21,515 nt of DNA from JBCBWG01 sp964579305 (GCA_964579305.1 CAZOGY010000058.1:1-21515), one strand, 5' to 3'. Positions 13,285 through 21,420 are shown, numbered from the stretch's first letter. The notes: generated from the letters alone by a model not told the origin. A program made the numbers and translations.

Positions 13285-15411
13285 TCAATCGGCCTGTTTA
13301 TTGGCGCTGCTGTACTTGTCCAGGATACGACGGGCTGATTGCAAAACATAGTCGGCCATGACGGCATGGCCCTCCGCCGTGGGGTGGAATGCGCCCGAAT
13401 AGGTCGCAGCCAGCAGCACCTGCATCCAGTAGAGATCCTGATTGCGCAACACGTTTTGCAAAAGCAGACCGGGCACATGAAAATGCCCCGTTAAAAAGGC
13501 ATCGTTGGGTGTGCGAAACCAGCGCTGACGCGGCGCGTAGGGTTGGTAATCAACGGGGCTGTAAGGCACCCAGCGCCCATTCATTTTACGTGGAAAGCGC
13601 AGGTCATCGGCGATCGAAAGCGCCATGCCCTCATAGCCGGCGCAAATGCCGTGGCCGAGGAAGGCATCACGGTGGCCGTCGACGAAGGTCCAACCATAGC
13701 GTTGCGCAACTTTGCGCATCAGCACATTGAGTTCGTCGGCAACGGCCTGGCCGGCGGCGGCTTGCTTGCGATTGAGCTGGAAGACCGGCAGCAGGTCCAT
13801 GCCGGCGCCGCCCGACGGACACATCGAACGTCCGTCATCGAGAAGCGCCATGGCGGGATAGCCCGTCAGGATCACGCGATCGCTCTCGCTCCAGGGAACG
13901 TGCAGGATGTAATGCAGGGCCCGGTTCAGCGCTTTATAGCGGGCTTCCAGTTCGACCAGGTGCTGGCGTGCTTCCTGCGCGCCGTAAACCCGGCCAAACC
14001 AACCACCAAGCTGCTTCAGCGCGCTTGCCTGATCCAACACGGCGTTGGCCACAAGGCGGGCAAAACCGATGTCATTGCCGCCGATCGACACCAGCAGAAG
14101 GTCGATCTTGCGGGCCTTTCGCCGGTCGCACTCGCGCAGCACGAGATGCCCTTGCAAATCGGGCACCCGTCCCTGGATGTGATAGGCCTCCGGCAACTCC
14201 TTGGCGCGTGTGCCGCGCAAATCGCATTGTGCTTCTGCGATCGCGGAGATCTGCGACAGGTCTGGCGGCGTCGGCACCCATTCATGGCCGCGATAGCGCA
14301 GAAATAGCCCGCGAACTATGTCCGCGCCGGAACAGGCCACATGCACGAACGTGACCGCCCGCTTGGGGTTTTCGATCGCAAGTTGCAGCGCAACCCGCGC
14401 CTGGTGTGAATAAAGAGAGCGGTGGCAGGCCTGATCGAGCCAACCGGCACTCTGGCGCATGAAATCGTCATCGGCGATCTGCCGCCACCCCCCGGCCCGC
14501 GCGGGATAGCCGGTCAGCACGCGCTGCGCCGTCAGCGGGCCGTAGTCTGCGGTGCGATTGTCATCGAACCGTACTGGCGTGTCCGGATTGCCTTCGCCTG
14601 AGCCAAAGCTGTCGCCCATGCCGACGACCAGCACATCCTCGACCGTGATCTCAGTCTGCGCGATGACGCGACCGCCGACGGCGACGGTGACGCGCGCACC
14701 GCTCGGATAAGGGATCGTGAGCTGGGCTCGGCGATCGCAGGCCTCGGTTACCGGTGCGCGGGCAGGACCGCGGTCGCTGGAGGGGATGACGCGCCAGACG
14801 CAGCGCAGCATGCCGGCATCTGGAACGCCTGAGAGTTCCACGGCCACACGGTGACGGTCCGGCGTCAGATAGCGCCGGCCATCCGGGCAGATATGGCGAT
14901 TGCGCGCACGGTTCCAGCAGACATCGCCGGTCAGTTGCTCAGACCAGCCGCGACCGAGGCTGGCGCCGAGCGCACGTTCGATCCGCGCAATCGGCATGGT
15001 GCGCGCGTCGGCTGGGAGCGCGGCAAATGCGTCCATGTGGCGCCGGGTGTCGCGTGGGTCGGTGAAAAACCGAAAAGGGTTTTCAAGCTGCCAGGAAATC
15101 TGCGGCGTGATCAGCGATGGAGCGGGCGGTGCGAACGTCCCGCGGCGCACGGCATCGCCTTTCGTGGCGGGCTGCGCTGCCGGCGGCTGCGCAAGACGCG
15201 GTCGGGGCGGCAAGACGCGGGTGACGCCGAAGCCCTGCGAGGCCTGCGGGGACAGCACCATCGCGTCGCTGTCTGCGTCTTGCGCGGAAACGTGGCCACT
15301 GGTGACACCGATCAAAAGCAGGGTGGACGCGAGCGCCGTCACAGCAGGCAGCACACGAAAGCCGGCCCTTGCCATCACAGCCCCGCAGGCTGCCAGAGCG
15401 CGCATCGCCAT
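13285..15411 (-). CDS. large secreted SGNH/GDSL hydrolase with N-terminal accessory domain
   Basis: A 708-residue exported protein, long for a GDSL esterase. The signal peptide core is VLPAVTALASTLLLIGVTSGHVSA (about 20-43 of this start). About 210 residues of Pro-rich linker and a beta-rich domain follow, with a cysteine set (C165, C175, C204 and C225) and an RVTVAVGGRVIAQTEITV strand near its end. The SGNH domain then starts: VVGMGDSFGSGEGNPD has the nucleophile S268, SIGGNDIGF has N446, and AFHPTAEGH has the catalytic H676. The aspartate usually three residues before that histidine is a glycine, so a Ser-His dyad is possible. The substrate (lipid, acetylated sugar or wall polymer) is unknown. 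The start at 15411 follows a GAGGGGTGGGA stretch. It is the last gene of the minus-strand block, 40 bases after the squalene-synthase-like gene. Confidence 0.85.
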   Translation of the reverse strand: MAMRALAACGAVMARAGFRVLPAVTALASTLLLIGVTSGHVSAQDADSDAMVLSPQASQGFGVTRVLPPRPRLAQPPAAQPATKGDAVRRGTFAPPAPSLITPQISWQLENPFRFFTDPRDTRRHMDAFAALPADARTMPIARIERALGASLGRGWSEQLTGDVCWNRARNRHICPDGRRYLTPDRHRVAVELSGVPDAGMLRCVWRVIPSSDRGPARAPVTEACDRRAQLTIPYPSGARVTVAVGGRVIAQTEITVEDVLVVGMGDSFGSGEGNPDTPVRFDDNRTADYGPLTAQRVLTGYPARAGGWRQIADDDFMRQSAGWLDQACHRSLYSHQARVALQLAIENPKRAVTFVHVACSGADIVRGLFLRYRGHEWVPTPPDLSQISAIAEAQCDLRGTRAKELPEAYHIQGRVPDLQGHLVLRECDRRKARKIDLLLVSIGGNDIGFARLVANAVLDQASALKQLGGWFGRVYGAQEARQHLVELEARYKALNRALHYILHVPWSESDRVILTGYPAMALLDDGRSMCPSGGAGMDLLPVFQLNRKQAAAGQAVADELNVLMRKVAQRYGWTFVDGHRDAFLGHGICAGYEGMALSIADDLRFPRKMNGRWVPYSPVDYQPYAPRQRWFRTPNDAFLTGHFHVPGLLLQNVLRNQDLYWMQVLLAATYSGAFHPTAEGHAVMADYVLQSARRILDKYSSANKQAD

Positions 15412-15451
15412 CACATCCCACCCCTCAGCGTTCCGCCGATTGCCACGCGCC

Positions 15452-16318
15452 TCAAAGTCCGCCGTATCGGGCGCGTAACAGGCGCCAGGCACGGGTCAGC
15501 GGCACAACATCGCCAGCGCGATCCAGCCAGTGTGCGCCAGCCTTGACAGCCGCGTTGCAGTACGGCGTGACCATGGCAAGGGGAAGACACGCTAAACGCG
15601 CCGCGTTCGGGCCATTGCGTAATTCGCGCTTGGCATCACTGGCCGCGCGCTCGGCCATCGCGACCAGGTCGAGCGCGATCCCTGCTGCGTGTTTGTGCGA
15701 ATCAGACCGCAAGGCCTCGATCGTCGTTGCGCGCGCAGATAGAATTGTCTGCGGGACCAAAGCTCGCCCGTGGGCGAGCGCGGCTGGCGCATCTCGCAGC
15801 GTGCAGGCCAGTCCGTAAGCGATCGCTGCGGTATCGATGGCGCTTATCGTGCTTGCGTTGTCGGCTTGCCCCAAAATCCGGGCGGCCAATTGGAACAGGC
15901 TTGCGTGTTCATCAGCCAAGCGGGCCTTCAAGGCGACCTCATCGCGCGGCGGCTTGAAATCCAAAGCGCCGCTCTGCGCATCGATGGCACGTGCGATCCA
16001 TGCCTGCGGTAGATCATGACGGCGGATCGCCTCACCAAACCGATCGGCGATCGGATTGGCGCTGGTCAGGCCAGTTTGGGCAGCTTCCAGCGCATCCCGC
16101 CACCACTGCAACCGGATTTCTCCGATCATCGGTTCGGTGGCGATAACCGGAATGCGGCCGATCTCGCCAGCGAACGCAGCAAGCGCGATGAGATCGCCGC
16201 GCACCGGACCGGGGCACAACAGGGCCGACAGATAGCGATCCGGTTCATGTGCCCGGGCGGCGATCCGGCATAGGGCGTCTGCATCGCCCGCGGCGTTGGA
16301 CTTATCAGGCATCGTCAT
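15452..16318 (-). CDS. squalene/phytoene synthase-like protein, NDUFAF6 type
   Basis: A 288-residue member of the trans-isoprenyl diphosphate synthase (squalene/phytoene synthase) fold. The family core is seen in PDRYLSALLCPGPVRGDLIALAAFAGEI and IGEIRLQWWRDALEAA (about 66-81), the counterpart of the RMQFW motif of the mitochondrial complex I assembly factor NDUFAF6. The aspartate-rich DxxxD motif that binds the prenyl diphosphate in active synthases reads AGEIGRIP here, and the second motif is not evident. I therefore infer that it is not an isoprenoid synthase but an NDUFAF6-like assembly protein. The neighbour supports this: the Mth938/NDUFAF3-like gene lies 25 bases upstream in the same operon, after secD-secF. 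A carotenoid/hopanoid enzyme call should be avoided without the aspartates. Confidence 0.82.
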   Translation of the reverse strand: MTMPDKSNAAGDADALCRIAARAHEPDRYLSALLCPGPVRGDLIALAAFAGEIGRIPVIATEPMIGEIRLQWWRDALEAAQTGLTSANPIADRFGEAIRRHDLPQAWIARAIDAQSGALDFKPPRDEVALKARLADEHASLFQLAARILGQADNASTISAIDTAAIAYGLACTLRDAPAALAHGRALVPQTILSARATTIEALRSDSHKHAAGIALDLVAMAERAASDAKRELRNGPNAARLACLPLAMVTPYCNAAVKAGAHWLDRAGDVVPLTRAWRLLRARYGGL

Positions 16319-16343
16319 GGACTTGGGTTGGGCTCATGGCCGA

Positions 16344-16721
16344 TCACGGCACTGCAATCAGGGCAGCGGCGACCGGCCGATCTTCCGCCAGGAGCACGTT
16401 GTAGGTCCGGCATGCCGCACCGGTGTCCATAGGCTCCAGTCCAATACCGGCTGCGAGGAACGCCCGCCGGATCTCGAGACTTGGGAACACCTGGATCGCG
16501 CCAGTCCCAAGCAGGAGGAAACCCGGAGGCTCAAGCGCGCGCAGCACCGGTTCAAGCGAGGCCAATGTGACAGCGTCCGGCGTTTCAACGCCCCAGCCAT
16601 GAACGGCATCAGGCAGGCAGATCAATGAACCGCGGTGGCTCATGTCCGCGAAGCGAAAGCCGCCGTTGCCGTAGGCATCGATGGGTGCGCGACCAGGATA
16701 ACGGGCGCCAGTCAACGGCAT
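16344..16721 (-). CDS. Mth938-like / NDUFAF3-like protein (DUF498)
   Basis: A 125-residue protein of the Mth938/DUF498 family, whose human member NDUFAF3 is an early assembly factor of respiratory complex I. Family features are the IDAYGNGGFRFADMSHRGSLICLPD opening, a central PPGFLLLGTGAIQVFPSLEIRRAFLAAGIGLEPMDTGAACRTYNVLLAEDRPVAAALIAVP-type layout, here split into GTGA (73-76), the IGLEPMDTGAACRTYN strand-loop and a hydrophobic final strand. Length is normal for stand-alone bacterial members. It lies between secF and the squalene-synthase-like gene on the same strand, 134 bases after secF and 25 before the latter. The cellular role in bacteria is inferred from the mitochondrial family member and from the operon, not shown. 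Confidence 0.9.
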   Translation of the reverse strand: MPLTGARYPGRAPIDAYGNGGFRFADMSHRGSLICLPDAVHGWGVETPDAVTLASLEPVLRALEPPGFLLLGTGAIQVFPSLEIRRAFLAAGIGLEPMDTGAACRTYNVLLAEDRPVAAALIAVP

Positions 16722-16768
16722 GATCTGTCAGCGCTCCCGAAAATGTGGGCCAATCACGATCTGTCAGC
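16722..16768. repeat. 11-bp direct repeat upstream of the Mth938-like gene
   Basis: GATCTGTCAGC occurs at 16722-16732, touching the start codon of the Mth938-like gene, and again at 16758-16768, a spacing of 36 bases. It lies in the gap after secF and may be a local duplication. Confidence 0.35.
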
Positions 16769-16855
16769 AGTCGCCGACGCCGACGCCGCGCCAAACGGGA
16801 CCCACGCCGGATCTGGCGTGCGTCGTGGTGGTCTGGTGGTCGCCTGGCATCGCGA

Positions 16856-17824
16856 TCAGGTCGCCGTTGGTTGCGCACCGCCGGCTTTGGCCTCGCCCTC
16901 AAGCCCCGACCAGTCACGCTTGACGCCAAGCAGTTCGAGGATCGGCGCGGCGATGAAGATTGACGAGTAGGTCCCGATGATCACGCCGAACAGCATGGCG
17001 AATGAAAAGTTGCGGATGACTTCGCCGCCGAACAGGTAAAGCGAGATCAACACGAGCAGCGTCGTGCCAGACGTCATCAACGTACGCGACAGCGTCTCGT
17101 TGATCGACAGGTTCAGCAAGTCGGGGAGCGGCATGCGTTTGAACTTGCGCAGATTTTCGCGAATGCGGTCAGACACCACCACCGTATCGTTGACCGAATA
17201 GCCAAGGATCGTGAGCAAAGCAGCGACGGTGGACAAGTCAAACGACAAGCCAAGCAGGGCAAAGACGCCGACCGTGATGAGGACGTCGTGGCTCAGCGCA
17301 AGCACGGCGCCGATCGCGAACTGCCATTCAAAACGGAACCAAATATACAGGATGATTGCTGCGATCGCGGCCAGAACGGCGATGATACCTGTCGTGCGCA
17401 ACTCGCTCGACACGGCGGGGCCGACCACTTCCACCCGGCGTTCGTCATAATCGCCCGAAACCGCGCCCTGCACTTTCTTCAGTGTGTCCTGCTGGGCCGT
17501 TTCGCCGCCGGGCTGCTGTTCGATGCGGATCAGAACATCGCGCGGATCACCGAACTCTTGAACCTGGACATCCCCCAGACCCAGACCACCAATGCGCTGA
17601 CGCAGTTCGGAGATGTCGGCGTTGCCGGACTTGGCGCGCAGTTCGATCATGGTGCCGCCCTTAAAGTCGACGCCATAGTTCAGGCCGAACACCGCGAACG
17701 CGATAACGGCTGCGATCATCAATCCGATCGAGCCCCAAAAGCAGGCCTTGCGAAAATCCATGAAAGGGATGTGCGTGCCTTCAGGAATGAAGTGCCAGCC
17801 TTTGAAGTACGGGAGGATCTGCAT
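16856..17824 (-). CDS. secF: protein translocase subunit SecF
   Basis: The 322-residue SecF subunit of the SecDF-YajC complex, which uses the proton gradient to pull exported proteins through SecYEG and assists membrane protein insertion. Six transmembrane helices are expected. Visible hallmarks are the first helix after KACFW, the periplasmic P1 opening NYGVDFKGGTMIEL (about 49-62), and the conserved helix-4 motif LGYSVNDTVVVSDRIREN with D213 and R220, which are proton-pathway positions of the family. The last helices include NFSFAMLFGVIIGTYSSIFIAAPI. The start at 17824 follows AAGGA with 5 bases spacing and gives a normal N-terminus (MQILPYFKGW). It lies 88 bases downstream of secD in the same operon. 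Confidence 0.98.
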   Translation of the reverse strand: MQILPYFKGWHFIPEGTHIPFMDFRKACFWGSIGLMIAAVIAFAVFGLNYGVDFKGGTMIELRAKSGNADISELRQRIGGLGLGDVQVQEFGDPRDVLIRIEQQPGGETAQQDTLKKVQGAVSGDYDERRVEVVGPAVSSELRTTGIIAVLAAIAAIILYIWFRFEWQFAIGAVLALSHDVLITVGVFALLGLSFDLSTVAALLTILGYSVNDTVVVSDRIRENLRKFKRMPLPDLLNLSINETLSRTLMTSGTTLLVLISLYLFGGEVIRNFSFAMLFGVIIGTYSSIFIAAPILELLGVKRDWSGLEGEAKAGGAQPTAT

Positions 17825-17912
17825 GGTGTCCTTGGTCCTGCGGGCGCATGAAGGGGCGCGGATGCGGGAGCGGATGACCAAAGCCAAGGCCGCGCCCGCA
17901 ACGTCATTGGGA

Positions 17913-19520
17913 TCAGATCGGCACTTCGACCGCGCGGGTTTTCTCGCGTTCGGCCCTGAGCCATAGCGCGACCATCAGCCGGACGACGGTGACTGCGGTA
18001 AAGACCGATGTGAAAATCCCGATCGACAACGTCACTGCGAATCCGCGGATCGGCCCCGCGCCGAGCCAGAACATGATGATCGCGGCGGCAAGGGTCGTGA
18101 GCTGGCTATCGATGATCGTCACCATCGCGCGCGAAAAGCCCGTGTCGATTGCCGCCACGGCCGATTTGCCATTGCGGAGTTCTTCGCGGATGCGCTCGTA
18201 GATCAAGACGTTGGCATCAACCGCCATGCCGATCGTCAAGACGAGGCCGGCGATGCCGGGCAGCGTCAGCGTTGATCCGAACTGGCTCATGACGGCGATC
18301 AAGAGGACCGCGTTCACAAACAACCCAGCCACGGCGATGATACCGAAGGTGCCGTAGACGAGGATTGTGAATGCGATGGTCGCCAGTGCGCCAATCGCGA
18401 ACGCCATCAAGCCGCTCTGGATACTGTCGGCGCCAAGCGTCGGGCCAACCGTGCGTTCCTCAATCACCGTCAAGGTCGCAGGCAGTGCGCCAGACTTCAG
18501 GTTGATGGCAAGGTCATTCGCCGTCTGAGGGGTGAACGAACCCGAAATCTGGCCGGAACCGCCGAGGATCGGCTCGCGCACGACCGGTGCGGAGAGCACT
18601 TGGCCATCGAGCACGATTGCGAACGGGCGTCCGACGTTTTCCGACGTCCACTTGCCGAACTTGCGCGCGCCGGCCTGATTGAAACGGAACGAAATGATCG
18701 GCTCGTTCGTGCGCTGGTCAAAGCCGGGCTGCGCATCGACGAGGTCGTCACCTTGCACGACGGCGGAGCGGCGCAAGAGATAGTTGTAACCTTGCTGCTC
18801 GACGGAGGGGTAGGATGCAAAACCTGGCGGTGTGGGGCCGGCGCCTGCCGTTTCGTCGGGGTGCACCTCGTGGAAGCTCAGCTTCGCGGTTTCACCGATG
18901 CGGCGTTTGATGTCGGCGGTATCGTCAACGCCGGGCACCTGCACCAGGATACGGTCGGCGCCATTGCGGGTGATCGACGCATCGATGTTGCCGGCTGGAT
19001 CCACGCGGCGGCGCACCGTTTCGATCGCGGCGCCAATGGCATCGGTGATGCGCTGGCGCAGAGCGACTTCGGTGAAGTTCAGCTGGATCAGACCGTTCGC
19101 GGCTTGCGTGATCTCGATATTGTTGCCGCCGCCGCCAAGCAATGCGCTGTTGACCTGCTCAACGAGCTTGCGCAGCGACTGCATCGCCTCATCGGTCTGG
19201 GCCCGGTCGCGCAAGCGGACAAGCACGTTTTCATCGCGAATGCCGATTGCGCTGACTGCGATCTTGGCATCGCGCAAGTTGACGCGCGCGTCCTGGACCA
19301 GCGTTTCGCGCATGTCGGCTTTGAGTTCGTCGACATTCATGGCGAGCAACAGATGCGCGCCGCCACGCAGGTCGAGCCCGAGGCTGATTTGCTTGGACGG
19401 CAGGACGCTTGGCCAGGATTGCACGGTGGCCTTGTCAAAGAAATTCGGGATCGCGGCGATCAGCGCCAGCAGGCACAACAGGCCGATCGCGATGGTTTTA
19501 AAGGGCGAAAAGTGCAGCAT
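17913..19520 (-). CDS. secD: protein translocase subunit SecD
   Basis: The 535-residue SecD subunit of SecDF-YajC. It has one N-terminal transmembrane helix (about 8-26), a large periplasmic P1 domain starting at SLGLDLRGGAHLLLAM (about 46-61), and five C-terminal helices. The helix-4 motif MAVDANVLIYERIREEL carries D435, the family's essential proton-pathway aspartate. Length matches alphaproteobacterial SecD, shorter than the E. coli protein. The start at 19520 gives the normal MLHFSPFKTIAI N-terminus, with a modest GGGA ribosome-binding site. It is located between yajC and secF (81- and 88-base gaps), the usual order. Stray open frames on the opposite strand here are antisense to this gene. 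Confidence 0.98.
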   Translation of the reverse strand: MLHFSPFKTIAIGLLCLLALIAAIPNFFDKATVQSWPSVLPSKQISLGLDLRGGAHLLLAMNVDELKADMRETLVQDARVNLRDAKIAVSAIGIRDENVLVRLRDRAQTDEAMQSLRKLVEQVNSALLGGGGNNIEITQAANGLIQLNFTEVALRQRITDAIGAAIETVRRRVDPAGNIDASITRNGADRILVQVPGVDDTADIKRRIGETAKLSFHEVHPDETAGAGPTPPGFASYPSVEQQGYNYLLRRSAVVQGDDLVDAQPGFDQRTNEPIISFRFNQAGARKFGKWTSENVGRPFAIVLDGQVLSAPVVREPILGGSGQISGSFTPQTANDLAINLKSGALPATLTVIEERTVGPTLGADSIQSGLMAFAIGALATIAFTILVYGTFGIIAVAGLFVNAVLLIAVMSQFGSTLTLPGIAGLVLTIGMAVDANVLIYERIREELRNGKSAVAAIDTGFSRAMVTIIDSQLTTLAAAIIMFWLGAGPIRGFAVTLSIGIFTSVFTAVTVVRLMVALWLRAEREKTRAVEVPI

Positions 19521-19601
19521 TCGGTTTGATCCCGTTTCAGTGGCCGCCAGTTTGTCGCGGCCCGGCCGTGCAAGGTTCCCGCAGCGCCGGGTTTTTGGCG
19601 A

Positions 19602-19934
19602 TTAACTGGCCGTTTCGGTGCCCTTACCGCGCACTTCTGTAATGGTGTGGCGGATCACGCGCACGCGGGTGTTCTCGGCGATCTCCACCTCGATCTCGAC
19701 GTCGTCCTGTTTTGCGCGCGCAACTTTTCCGACAATGCCGCCGGCGGTCACGATGGTGTCGCCACGCTTGACCCCGGCGACCATTTCACGGTGTTCCTGC
19801 ATCCGCTTCTGTTGTGGGCGGAACAACAGGAAATAAAAGATGACGAACATCAAAAGCAGCGGCACGAGCGACATGAAAAGGTCGCTGCCACCAGAGCCGG
19901 TGGATTGTGCGTAGGCGGGCGTAATGATCAGCAT
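19602..19934 (-). CDS. yajC: preprotein translocase accessory subunit YajC
   Basis: The 110-residue YajC protein, a single-span inner-membrane partner of SecDF. One transmembrane helix covers about residues 19-41 (LFMSLVPLLLMFVIFYFLLF), directly followed by the family motif RPQQKRMQEHREMVAGVKRGDTIVTAGGIVGKV. The C-terminal small domain ends in RVIRHTITEV. The AAAGG ribosome-binding site 7 bases before the start at 19934 supports the start choice. It is the first gene of the yajC-secD-secF block; the amidase gene on the same strand ends 199 bases upstream, so yajC probably has its own promoter in that gap. Confidence 0.97.
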   Translation of the reverse strand: MLIITPAYAQSTGSGGSDLFMSLVPLLLMFVIFYFLLFRPQQKRMQEHREMVAGVKRGDTIVTAGGIVGKVARAKQDDVEIEVEIAENTRVRVIRHTITEVRGKGTETAS

Positions 19935-20103
19935 CGATGGCCTTTCGATCGACGGCGTCGCGGTTGCTTTAGCGCCACTTGCGCCATGCGCCTGCGCTTT
20001 TCAAGCAAACGTGCGAATTTCGGTGATCGCGGGGACCTAGCAGACCCACCGCCTGGAACACAATGCCCCGTTCGCGCATGCCGACGCTGGCGCGTCCATG
20101 CAA

Positions 20104-20115
20104 CCGGCGAACCGG
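20104..20115 (-). terminator. short UUCG-loop hairpin after the amidase gene
   Basis: On the minus strand CCGG-TTCG-CCGG forms a very stable tetraloop hairpin, with ATG...CAT able to extend it after a 3-base bulge. It lies 18 bases beyond the stop of the amidase gene. No T tract follows, so termination is only a possibility. Confidence 0.35.
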
Positions 20116-20133
20116 CATCCGATTGCGCAGACG

Positions 20134-20748
20134 TCACGTTTTGGCAGCGACCGCATCACGCAGAGCCGGCAGATAGCGTTTCAGATTTTTGCCTGGACAC
20201 GTTGTTGCTGCGTGGTCGTTGTGCCCGGAGATCTTCGAGGGCGGCACGTCGTATTTGGCTGCAAGCCAACGGACCAGATTGGTTAACGCCGCGATCTGGT
20301 TGGCGTTGGGCTCCTCGCGATCAAACGAGCCCTCCACGACAACCTGGATGCGGCCGATCAAGTTGTATCTCGTGTTACTGTCGCCGGCGTAGGCTAGGTC
20401 GCGGGCCTCTGCGATGCGTCCTGAAACGCCGATGTAGAAGTGGTAGGGCACATCGCCCCAGGCATCGCGCATCCGATTGCCGATCCGCGCCCGGCGCATG
20501 GAATAGCCTTGCAGCCCGCGCATTTTCCGTTCCAGCGAGATCTTGGGCTGCTGGCGCACGCCGGTCATATGAATGACGATCTCGCGCGGCGTGTGCGGGA
20601 TCATCATGCCAGCGTTGGCCGGCTTCGCTTTCCATGCAGCGCGGGGGAGAAAGTCGGGTTTTGCCTGACCGTTCGCGCCGGTCGCAGTCGCCGACAAAAG
20701 CGCAGCGATCACGCCCGCGCACGGCAATAATCTCTTCAACATGCTCAT
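20134..20748 (-). CDS. PGRP/T7-lysozyme-type N-acetylmuramoyl-L-alanine amidase, secreted
   Basis: A 204-residue exported zinc amidase that would cut the bond between muramic acid and the stem peptide of peptidoglycan in the periplasm. Residues 1-29 are a signal peptide (KRLLPCAGVIAALLSATATGANGQA). The PGRP/amidase_2 signature follows: EIVIHMTG with zinc ligand H60, PYHFYIGVSGRIAEARDLAYAGDSN with Y102, and ISGHNDHAATTCPGKNL with H176 and C184 as the other zinc ligands. T182 replaces the lysine of T7 lysozyme, as in many amidase-active PGRPs. The zinc set is complete, so activity is likely. The start at 20748 is preceded by GGAG. It lies 114 bases after the small secreted gene on the same strand, with a terminator-like hairpin between them. 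Confidence 0.92.
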   Translation of the reverse strand: MSMLKRLLPCAGVIAALLSATATGANGQAKPDFLPRAAWKAKPANAGMMIPHTPREIVIHMTGVRQQPKISLERKMRGLQGYSMRRARIGNRMRDAWGDVPYHFYIGVSGRIAEARDLAYAGDSNTRYNLIGRIQVVVEGSFDREEPNANQIAALTNLVRWLAAKYDVPPSKISGHNDHAATTCPGKNLKRYLPALRDAVAAKT

Positions 20749-20798
20749 AAGCCGTTCGCTCCGCTGCTGCGCTGGCGCGCGCCTGATTGGTCCCATGC

Positions 20799-20830
20799 AA
20801 AAGGCTGCGGGGCTTGCGCCGCCACAGCCT
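20799..20830 (-). terminator. intrinsic terminator-like hairpin
   Basis: On the minus strand AGGCTG...CAGCCT form the outer stem (arms 20825-20830 and 20802-20807) with a GC-rich inner part, directly followed by TTTT. It lies 33 bases after the stop of the small secreted protein gene (20863) and before the amidase gene, so these two are probably separate transcripts. Confidence 0.5.
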
Positions 20831-20862
20831 GTCTTAGTCCCACGCGATCAAGCGCGCAAAAA

Positions 20863-21207
20863 TCAGCAGCCATACTTGATATAGGCTGTGCTCAGACCCT
20901 GTCTGCGCATGTAATTGCGATCCATGCGCGCCTGACGCCGGCTCTGCGGCCCCATTACGTTACAGAAAAACCCACCGCGGAAACCGCCGACCGTGCTGGT
21001 ATCAATTACGTAGCCGCCGACACGGTTGGCGGAGCGACGTGCCGGACCCGGACGCCGCGAACATGTGCCAATGGCATACCAGCCGCAGGCTTGAGCGAGC
21101 TGGATGCCGCCTGGACCTGGCGCGACGCGCTGTTCAACATCGTTCGCGTGCGCAATTCCGGCAGTGAACATCAACGCGGCCGCGGCAGCCAATACGCGCA
21201 AAGACAT
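20863..21207 (-). CDS. small secreted four-cysteine protein, function unknown
   Basis: A 114-residue exported protein that I do not recognise. Residues 1-21 are a Sec signal peptide ending in AHA. The mature 93 residues contain four cysteines: C41 and C49 in ACGWYAIGTCSR, C82 in GGFFCNVMG and the C-terminal C114, enough for two disulfides. It is rich in Arg and Gly and has a VIDTSTVGGFRGG segment. The ribosome-binding site AAGGAAA before 21207 fixes the start; a longer frame to 21264 is less likely. No enzyme motif is visible. The hairpin at 20799-20830 separates it from the amidase gene. Its role is unknown; an envelope or stress function would be a guess. Confidence 0.75.
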   Translation of the reverse strand: MSLRVLAAAAALMFTAGIAHANDVEQRVAPGPGGIQLAQACGWYAIGTCSRRPGPARRSANRVGGYVIDTSTVGGFRGGFFCNVMGPQSRRQARMDRNYMRRQGLSTAYIKYGC

Positions 21208-21284
21208 GACGAGATTTCCTTTTTTCACAGTTTGTTGGTGCGCTTTGCTGAGGACCCAATGCACCCCTTGCCCCGCGCAGGTTC

Positions 21285-21314
21285 ATCATTCTGCACTGTC
21301 CTGTGAATGGTCAA
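21285..21314 (-). promoter_or_regulatory. possible promoter of the small secreted gene
   Basis: On the minus strand TTGACC (21309-21314) and AATGAT (21285-21290) are separated by 18 bases, a fair -35/-10 pair (5/6 and 4/6 to the housekeeping consensus). It is placed about 80 bases before the start at 21207. It is the only promoter candidate I would list here. Confidence 0.3.
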
Positions 21315-21351
21315 TGAATTGCAGGGTGCAGGTTTTCGGCAATGGAGGATA

Positions 21352-21420
21352 ATGAGCAGCAGGGGTAGTCTTTCCGTGCGGGCGCTTTTGGCGCGTATCC
21401 ACAGCCGCGAAGCTTTTTAG
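21352..21420 (+). CDS. possible 22-residue leader peptide
   Basis: A very short frame starting with ATG at 21352 and ending with TAG at 21418-21420. A perfect GGAGG lies at 21344-21348, only 3 bases before the ATG, so spacing is short. The peptide (MSSRGSLSVRALLARIHSRE plus two residues) is Arg/Ser/Leu-rich and has no run of one amino acid that would suggest classical attenuation. The following 95 bases can form hairpins and then leave the window, so a leader peptide in front of a gene beyond the right edge is the most natural reading. It could also be chance. Coding is unproven; I give it because of the strong ribosome-binding site. Confidence 0.35.
   Translation: MSSRGSLSVRALLARIHSREAF

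Noticed and set aside
18600..19529. Long open frame on the + strand opposite secD
   Set aside because: It is fully antisense to a confidently identified gene, its product has no domain, and long antisense frames are expected at this base composition.
19647..20576. 309-codon open frame on the + strand across yajC and the amidase gene
   Set aside because: It is antisense to two well-identified genes and has no recognisable features.
21395..21403. GTATCCACA as a second DnaA box
   Set aside because: One mismatch, isolated, and inside a possible small coding frame; no cluster supports an origin.
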